Shown: positions 58,367 through 64,000 of the stretch, in pieces
Layout: the number at the start of each line of letters is the position of its first letter
Position numbering within the stretch: position 1 is the first letter of the stretch
From: CAWAVN01 sp963844315
GTDB taxonomy: Bacteria; Planctomycetota; Planctomycetia; Planctomycetales; Planctomycetaceae
DNA: 64,000 nucleotides
Direction of reading: 5' to 3'
Assembly: GCA_963844315.1 (NCBI GenBank)
Contig: CAWJOC010000021.1
Span: 1-64,000, forward strand
Translations under genes and position numbers: made by a program
The notes under the pieces: model-generated
The model's database searches: none
Seen by the model: the letters and a program-made list of their open reading frames with translations, nothing else
Told to the model about the DNA's origin: nothing

Positions 58367-58431
58367 AAGGTGCCACAGACATTCCTGTCTGTGCGGATCA
58401 ACGGCACAGACAGGAATGTCTGTGCCACTTT
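58367..58431. repeat. Intergenic inverted repeat, family A copy 4
   Basis: AAGGTGCCACAGACATTCCT and its near complement form a hairpin with a loop of about 9 bases. It lies between divergent genes, not at an apparent transcript end. Confidence 0.85.
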
Positions 58432-58562
58432 GTGTTAGACGTTGGTCTTCCCAGGACGAAGGGACAAAATCCAGCTTTTGCTTGCGGCGAAGCCGTGTAC
58501 GAACCAAGATCCTTGTGTGAGAATCGCTTCGACCCGTAAAAGACTTCGCGGAAATCTTCCCT

Positions 58563-59600
58563 ATGCGGATCACCAATGTGCGAGCTATCCAACCCATTGC
58601 GGCCAATTCTCCGCCCGACTGGCGGACCAGCATGGGCCAAATTCTGGTGGCCATCGAAACGGACGTGGGGCTATCGGGCTACGGGGTGGGCGGCGGCGGT
58701 CTGGCGGGGTTGCACGTTGTCCGCACGGTGCTCAGGGATTTGCTTTTGGACCGTTCACCCGAACCCGTGGAAGCCTTATGGCAGGAAATGTTCGCCGCCA
58801 CGTTGCCGTTCGGCCAGAAAGGATTGGCAATCATGGCGCTCAGCGGAGTGGATTTGGCCTTGTGGGATCTCCGCGGCAAAGCGGCCCGAAAACCCGTTGC
58901 CCAAATCCTGGGCGGAACCGTGGGCTTGCCGATTCCCACCTACGTCACCGTCTGGGACGACATCCCAGCGGACCTTGTGGAATCGCATCACGCTTTTAAG
59001 CTGCACATCCCGCCCGTCGAACCGTCCCTGCGAATCACCGATGTGTTTGAGCGGGTCGAGCGAGCGCGGGCGGCGATTGGAAACGAGAAGGATCTTATGA
59101 TCGACTGCTGGATGAAATGGGATTTGCCGACCGCCCTCGAAGCGGTGGAGGAATTGGAAGATTTTCGACTCCGCTGGATCGAGGAGCCATTGCCCGTGAA
59201 TGATTGGAAAGGCTACGACGAACTGGCCGACGTTTCGCGGATTCCCATTGCCGGCGGCGAGCACGAATTCACCGCCGATGGTTTTTGGCCCTGGATCGAA
59301 CACAATCGATTTCAGGTGCTCCAGCCGGACATTTGCTGGTGCGGCGGAATGACGGAGATGGTCAAGATTTATCACATGGCCAAGGCCAAGGGTTTGGAAG
59401 TCTGCCCGCATCGCGGCGCGGAACTTTGGGGTCTGCACGCTATCGCGGGCTTGTCCCAAGACCCGCTCGCCGAATCCGGCCGAGAATGGATGACCTGGGT
59501 CAAAGACCAACCGGCCATCGAACAGGGATCCATCACCTTGGGCGATGCCCCCGGCTTCGGCGCCACGATCAATGAACCCAATCTGCCGATTCCCGGCTGA
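58563..59600 (+). CDS. enolase superfamily dehydratase, rhamnonate dehydratase-like
   Basis: A mandelate racemase/muconate lactonising fold. Metal ligands appear as LMIDCWMKWD (Asp), RWIEEPLPV (Glu) and GGEHEFTADG (Glu). Catalytic His is suggested by PHRGAELWGLH. The stretches LQPDICWCGGMTEMVKI and GEHE are close to L-rhamnonate dehydratase, so an acid-sugar dehydratase role is the best guess, supported loosely by rhaA elsewhere in the window. The length of 345 residues is slightly short for RhmD (about 390-400). The family is notoriously promiscuous, so the substrate is unproven. Confidence 0.88.
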   Translation: MRITNVRAIQPIAANSPPDWRTSMGQILVAIETDVGLSGYGVGGGGLAGLHVVRTVLRDLLLDRSPEPVEALWQEMFAATLPFGQKGLAIMALSGVDLALWDLRGKAARKPVAQILGGTVGLPIPTYVTVWDDIPADLVESHHAFKLHIPPVEPSLRITDVFERVERARAAIGNEKDLMIDCWMKWDLPTALEAVEELEDFRLRWIEEPLPVNDWKGYDELADVSRIPIAGGEHEFTADGFWPWIEHNRFQVLQPDICWCGGMTEMVKIYHMAKAKGLEVCPHRGAELWGLHAIAGLSQDPLAESGREWMTWVKDQPAIEQGSITLGDAPGFGATINEPNLPIPG

Positions 59601-59628
59601 TATTGGAATCGTTTGAGGGTATCGTCGT

Positions 59629-59698
59629 CCGAAGCGTTGGTTTTGAAGTGGCCCCTGTTGGGCAAATTCGCAGCGCAACTTCAAAACTGGCGCTTCGG
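59629..59698. repeat. Inverted repeat after dehydratase gene
   Basis: CCGAAGCGTTGGTTTTGAAG pairs with ACTTCAAAACTGGCGCTTCG around a loop of about 28 bases. It may be a terminator. Confidence 0.72.
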
Positions 59699-59758
59699 TC
59701 TTTTGAAGAGTTCGCCAACCCGTGCCACGATTGGGCCTCTCTTGCTCCGCAACTGAGG

Positions 59759-59788
59759 TTGACAACTCTCCTACTCTGGTAGTAGTAT
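59759..59788 (+). promoter_or_regulatory. promoter and candidate BlaI operator
   Basis: TTGACA at 59759 and TAGTAT at 59783 have an 18-base spacer. The dyad CTACTCTGGTAGTAG at 59771-59785 overlaps the -10 box, where a BlaI-type repressor would block transcription of its own operon. Confidence 0.6.
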
Positions 59789-59818
59789 GCTCTCCCACTG
59801 GATTAGGAGGTCATGCGG

Positions 59819-60211
59819 ATGTCGAGGCAACATCATCTGGCCGAGTTACAATTGGCCATCATGCAGGTGCTTTGGGAGCGCGGGGAAGCCACGGTGGCGG
59901 AGGTCCGGGAGGCGCTTGAGCCGGATCGAAAACTCGCCCACACCACCGTCGGGACGATGCTCGCCAAATTGGAGGAAGCCGGGCGGGTTGCTCATCGCGG
60001 CGAGGGTCGGCTTAACATCTATCGGCCTTTGATCGAGCGCGACGACGTGACGCGGTCGATGGTCAGCGACCTGGCCGACCGGCTGTTCGGCGGGGATGTC
60101 ACCGAGATGTTCTGCCATCTCTTGGATGCCAGCGAGGTCACGCCCGAAGAAATCACCCGGCTCAAAAAATTGATCCGAGCCAAGGAACGGGAGCTAAAGG
60201 ATGGGAACTGA
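59819..60211 (+). CDS. BlaI/MecI-type transcriptional repressor
   Basis: A winged-helix repressor of the BlaI/MecI/CopY family, about 130 residues. LTELEL-like LAELQLAIMQVLWERGEATVAEVREAL is helix 1-3, AHTTVGTMLAKLEEAG is the recognition helix, and the C-terminal half is the dimerisation domain. The start ATG 59819 follows AGGAGG by 8 bases and is preferred over 59813. It overlaps the blaR1-like gene by 11 bases, so the pair is coupled. A dyad over its promoter suggests autorepression that is relieved when the M56 sensor acts. Confidence 0.92.
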   Translation: MSRQHHLAELQLAIMQVLWERGEATVAEVREALEPDRKLAHTTVGTMLAKLEEAGRVAHRGEGRLNIYRPLIERDDVTRSMVSDLADRLFGGDVTEMFCHLLDASEVTPEEITRLKKLIRAKERELKDGN

Positions 60212-61589
60212 CCTTTTGCCCGTGGCGTTTGCGTGGCTGTTGACCTGGTGGGTGCATTCCGGCTTGCTGTTGGGAACTGCCTTGGTGATCGCGCTGTTTC
60301 GGCGGGAGATGTCTCCTCGCTCGCGGGAATGGCTCTGGAAATCCGCCGTGGTCCTGCCCTGGTTTACCGCTCCGCTTCAATACGGTTTGGAGACCGCGTT
60401 GATTTGGCGGTGGGAGTTGCCCTCGGAACAGGAAACCCTCGCGGAAATGCCCAAAGATTCCGCAAACGCCAGCATTGCGGAAGATGTTCCAACCCTTTCT
60501 CGAAGCGAGGCAACAAAACCATCAAGCTCAAAGTCCGTCGGTCTGATGGCGGAACTTTCCCCATCTCCCGCAATCGCGGAAAAGCCTTTCGATCCGCCCA
60601 TCATGATCGAGACCATCGTCGCCGACGCGGCACCCATTCCCGCCACGGCCAAACCGGAGTCGCGGGTTACGGTCAAGGAACCCTCGGCGGCTTCCCCGAT
60701 GCCAGCGAAGCCTGAGAGACCAAAGCCAACGGCTGAAATCCCGCAAGAGTCGGTGCAGCCCTCCCCAATCGCCCAATCGCCTTGGTTCGTCCCCGCTGTT
60801 GTGGGCCTTGTTCTGGCGGTGGGAATTTTGGGAGGACTGCGGTTTCTCTGGCTCTGGATGTCTCTCTCGCGATTGATGCAGCGTTTGCGACGGCTGACTT
60901 CGGGCATGGCTTATGAGGAACTTCAAAAGCTTTTGGGCCAATCGAAGATCCGCGGAACCATAAAACTCGTGGAGTCGGCGGAATGCTCCGTGCCCGCTGC
61001 TGGGGGATTGTTTCGGCGAGTGATCGTGCTCCCGGCCGATGCCCAAGACCGTCTCAGCCGCGACGAGTTGCGGGCACTTCTGGCCCATGAGTTGGGACAT
61101 CACGCGCGGGGCGATGTGTGGTGGTTGTGGTTGGGTCGGGGATTGTGTCATGTGCTGCCGGTGCAACCGCTTTACTTTTGGGCGGTCCGCGAGTGGCATA
61201 AGGCGGCGGAACCATTGTGCGATGATTGGGCGATTGAACGAAACGTCTCGCCCATGACTTTGGCCAAGTCCTTAACTGAAGTCGCCCAATGGGGCATAGC
61301 AAAACCCAGCCTGATTCCCGCCGCGACCAACGTTCCCTCGCAACTCATTTACCGCGTGGAGCGGTTGCTCAATCGCGATTCCACGCCCACGCCGCATTGG
61401 AAACGCCGGTTGATGCCTTTGCTAGTTCTGCTTTTGGCCTGTGCCCTGTTGGCGTTCGCTCCGCTTGTGCATTGGTCGCAAGCAGAAAATATGGAATCGG
61501 CGACGAATTCCGCACCGGCACTGGATCGCCCAAGCCCTGAAAGCGCCGATGAAGTTGCGGCCGATGGAATCACAATCTTTAAGCTTTGA
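60201..61589 (+). CDS. M56 family BlaR1-like membrane peptidase
   Basis: A membrane zinc peptidase sensor that in known systems cleaves its partner repressor. The zinc motif is LLAHELGHHARGD (about residues 293-305) with the third ligand near ALVAEPLCDD-like AAEPLCDDWAIE. Membrane segments are at about 5-30, 195-215 and 395-415. A long Pro/Ser/Glu linker (about 80-190) lies between the first and second. There is no C-terminal penicillin-binding domain as in true BlaR1. The C-terminal end (NSAPALDRPSPESADE) is short and exported; a small open frame overlaps it. What it senses is unknown. Confidence 0.9.
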   Translation: MGTDLLPVAFAWLLTWWVHSGLLLGTALVIALFRREMSPRSREWLWKSAVVLPWFTAPLQYGLETALIWRWELPSEQETLAEMPKDSANASIAEDVPTLSRSEATKPSSSKSVGLMAELSPSPAIAEKPFDPPIMIETIVADAAPIPATAKPESRVTVKEPSAASPMPAKPERPKPTAEIPQESVQPSPIAQSPWFVPAVVGLVLAVGILGGLRFLWLWMSLSRLMQRLRRLTSGMAYEELQKLLGQSKIRGTIKLVESAECSVPAAGGLFRRVIVLPADAQDRLSRDELRALLAHELGHHARGDVWWLWLGRGLCHVLPVQPLYFWAVREWHKAAEPLCDDWAIERNVSPMTLAKSLTEVAQWGIAKPSLIPAATNVPSQLIYRVERLLNRDSTPTPHWKRRLMPLLVLLLACALLAFAPLVHWSQAENMESATNSAPALDRPSPESADEVAADGITIFKL

Positions 61590-61791
61590 ACCGACCGATC
61601 GCATCCCGGAAGACATCCGGGAAGACCTGCAATCCATCCGCAAGGATTTGGATCATGCCCTCAAGCTTTTGGAAGAGACCGAGGACGATCCCGAAATCGA
61701 CCAAGCCATCCGGCAATTAAAAAAGCGGTTGCAATCGCTTCGCCTTGAGCCATCGCACCTCACGGACGCCGGGTGGCTCCGTTCCCGTTGA
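61564..61791 (+). CDS. small coiled-coil protein overlapping blaR1
   Basis: A 75-residue frame from ATG 61564, overlapping the end of the blaR1-like gene by 26 bases. It is highly charged: SFEPTDRIPEDIREDLQSIRKDLDHALKLLEETEDD predicts two helices. It could be an independent accessory protein, or the true C-terminus of the M56 peptidase if a frame change lies near 61560, as happens elsewhere in this window. It precedes the secretin-like/protease gene by 63 bases. No family is recognised. Confidence 0.5.
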   Translation: MESQSLSFEPTDRIPEDIREDLQSIRKDLDHALKLLEETEDDPEIDQAIRQLKKRLQSLRLEPSHLTDAGWLRSR

Positions 61792-61854
61792 CCCCTCTCG
61801 TTGCCAACCATTTGGAGGGTTGGCTTAGCCCTTTCTCTCGAAGGAATCGAACCC

Positions 61855-64000
61855 ATGAAACCTCTGAAAACGCTGGTCCCATTCGCCTTGCTGTTGACGC
61901 TGATCCCCTGGCTTCGCGCAAGAGTCAGTGGCCTTGGAACCACCCAAGGTCGTGCCGCCGCCCCAGGCAGCAAAATCCATTCTGCTCAAGGTGCAGGTCT
62001 TGCTATTGCCCGAAGCCAAACTGAAAGAGAACAACAAAGGCAAGATGCCGCCCAAGGTGTTTGTCGTCCCGGCTTCTCCTCAGAGCGTGGCGAACCTCGT
62101 GAAATTGGGCGGAAACGTCATTGCCGAACCCACGCTGGTCACAACCGATGACCGCGTCGCGAGCTTCCTGAAGGGCGGTCGCGAGCGTCCCGGGCCAAAC
62201 GATGATGGGACGATACCTCGTGGCGAGTTTCCCGCGAAACGTACCGAGCCAAACGTCTCGCACGTGGAGTGGCTGAGATTTGGGACGAGGCTGGAATTTC
62301 ATCCCCGCATCCTGCCCGATGGAAAAATCTCGCTCAAGTTTCGCTTCGAGCAAGAGGGCCTCGACGAAGAATCGCCCAGAGACAAGTTCGCAACAGAGCT
62401 CAGCGGAGCCGTTCTGACCTCCGGCTTCGTCAGCGAAGGCGTCGCCACGTTAAAGGAGGGTGAATCGGTGTTTGCGACCGTTCCCTTTGCCAAGTCCGTC
62501 GCCAAGGAGAATGGCTCCCAGGTGTTCATAATGTTCTTCACGCCGGAGATCATGGAGGATCCGAACGTCCAACCGGCCTCAGCGACATTGCCGACCGAAG
62601 CCCAGTCGGTTCCTGTCGTGGAGATCGAAACCAGGCCCGCGCGGGTTTCGAAATTGCAGGGCGACCGGCGGGCGGCTTTGGTCCTGGAAGTGTCCGAAAC
62701 GGGTTATCTCGAATCCCCGGACAATATCCGCAGCGTGAAAGTGACCAGCGGACGCAAGGGCATCGCTGCCGTGACGGCGGAAGGCAACCAGCGACTGCTC
62801 ATCCAAGGGAAACAGGTCGGTGATGTCATGCTTGTGGTCGCGGACACGAACGGCGAGCAGTACGAGGCCTTGGTCCAAGTCAAGCCCGCGACGGGCACCG
62901 ATGCCGTCCAAGATACGCTCAACCGCCTGTTCCCAGATGCCCAGATCGAAGTGACCGCCATTAACGAAAGCCTGCTCCTTCGCGGCGTTCTCGCGAATGA
63001 AGGGGATCTGATAAAAATTACGGAAATCGCCGAGCAGTTTGCTCCCAAGGTCTTGAACCATCTTCAAGTCGCACCGGCTCAGGTCATTCCCAGCAAGCCG
63101 ACTACAACACCGCGTGCCCCCTCGATGGCTCTGCCCGCTCCGCTTCCGCCGCATCCTTCCAAGGAACGCACGGAGTTTGACGATTTGCGGGCCGATGTGA
63201 AAGCCCTACGGCAGGACGTGAAGCATATGATCGAGATCCTGGAACGCAAAGCCGCCGCGAAACCGAAGGCCAGCAGCAACCTCTTTCGAGTGGAACCCGA
63301 TCCCGCTCCCTTTTATCACCAGCCGAAGCCCACTGCTCCCATCGCACCGTATCCCCCATTGACTGCACCGACTCCGCTGCCGTCGGGAGCATCTTACGAA
63401 CCTGACACGCTTCCGAATCCCGCGTATCTTCCAACCCCCTTGCCAAGCTCCTCTCCTTACGGGCCACCTCAGCCTTCGGTGGAACTGCTTCCGAACCACA
63501 CCGGACCCAACCCGGCGAAGGCGTTGCCCAATCACGCCGGCCCCAATCCCGTTCTCCCCATACCCAAGAATCAAACTGGATGGTCTGAACCCTACTTGCC
63601 GACTCCGCCTTCCGTTCAAATGGAACCGCCGAAGGATCCGCTTCTAACGACATCGGCGGAAGCCACTGAGGACCGCGTCGAGACAAAGCCGTTGCTGGAC
63701 GATTTGGATCCCAGCGCTTTTGTGAGCGTGCGGACAGTGAAGCTTTCCGCGCCCGAGGATCTTGGCCATTCCGTCCCGATGAGTGTGGGGTCGGGCGTGG
63801 TGATCGAATCGGACTCGGGCCATTCCGTCATTCTCACGGGGGCCCATTTGCTTAAGGATTACGAACCCGGCAAAGACGTGCTCCAGGTCGGAGCCGCGTA
63901 TCAAATCGACGACGATGGAAAGGCCCGCCGATTGGCTGGCCCGTATCCCGCGACGATCATCCTCAAGGACGACCAGGCCGACATCGCCCTTTTGCGGGCA
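61855..64000 (+). CDS. exported secretin-like/CpaC-N/BON/trypsin-like chimera (partial, frame change near 61915)
   Basis: From ATG 61855 a signal peptide (TLVPFALLLTLIPW) is followed, after one surplus base near 61915, by QESVALEPPKVVPPP and an open frame to the window edge. Domain order: a secretin-core-like part (about residues 35-240: NVIAEPTLVTTDDRVASFL, VEWLRFGTRLEFHPRILPDG, SQVFIMFFTPEIM); a CpaC N-terminal-type domain (about 255-340: VLEVSETGYLESPDNI ... GKQVGDVMLVVADTN); a BON-like domain (about 340-400); a short coiled coil; a Pro-rich linker (about 470-600); and the start of a trypsin-like protease with the catalytic His context SVILTGAHLLKD and Asp context DIALLRA. The serine is beyond the window. 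It is downstream of blaI-blaR1 and presumably controlled by them. Confidence 0.82.

Noticed and set aside
58292..58654. N-terminal extension of the radical SAM protein
   Set aside because: The upstream open frame crosses a family A hairpin and lacks conserved residues; ATG 58291 has a good ribosome site.

Overview
The window is GC-rich, gene-dense bacterial chromosome that looks planctomycete. Pointers are a very large Ser/Thr kinase with a DWG (not DFG) motif and a WD40 tail, a BlaI/M56 (BlaR1-like) regulatory pair, a type I sulfatase, a UbiD decarboxylase, a DUF3500 protein, an HTTM protein, a prepilin-like protein, an unusually long secretin, and abundant intergenic inverted repeats. No rRNA, tRNA, CRISPR array, insertion sequence or phage module was recognised.

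Layout. 0-5.7 kb: membrane proteins including an HTTM protein (+), then a sugar-phosphate isomerase-like TIM barrel, a coiled-coil membrane protein and a sulfite oxidase-type molybdoenzyme (-). 5.7-14.9 kb: tilS and a zinc-ribbon membrane protein (-), rny (+), an FAD oxidoreductase and UbiD (-), an endonuclease/exonuclease/phosphatase lipoprotein (+). 15-27.7 kb: envelope and secretion genes: polysaccharide export lipoprotein, sulfatase, BON protein, lipoprotein, a ~1360-residue secretin and a prepilin fused to a polytopic membrane domain. 28-34 kb: L-rhamnose isomerase, HIT hydrolase, DUF3500 protein, glutamate-1-semialdehyde aminomutase-like enzyme, MATE exporter. 34-39 kb: core block SRP RNA-dnaX-ybaB-recR-rpoN. 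39-47 kb: DUF1579 protein, a membrane-anchored GspE/PulE ATPase, ppa, a TIGR03546/TIGR03545 pair, an EF-hand protein and a MoxR ATPase. 47-54 kb: one ~2250-residue kinase-WD40 gene. 54-64 kb: a small CWC protein and pabA/trpG, an MHS transporter, a radical SAM protein, a rhamnonate dehydratase-like enolase family member, then blaI-blaR1 and a secretin-like/protease chimera that runs off the window.

Two window-wide features matter for reading the annotation. First, about 24 one-base frame changes split otherwise well-conserved genes, including ppa, rhaA and the kinase. Where I worked the bases out, most are one extra base, often in a short homopolymer, so I read them as probable sequence errors and annotate the joined genes; each is stated in its entry. 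Second, most longer intergenic gaps carry a long inverted repeat. At least six families occur more than once, and paired arms match each other even where copies differ, which suggests selected or self-templated hairpins.

The most interesting biology is: dnaX with an A11 run that could make gamma and tau by slippage, with SRP RNA just upstream; the hairpin-repeat families, including one nested in another; the prepilin-polytopic fusion; the BlaI-controlled permuted secretin/CpaC-N/BON/protease protein; the GspE with an N-terminal membrane domain; and the giant kinase.
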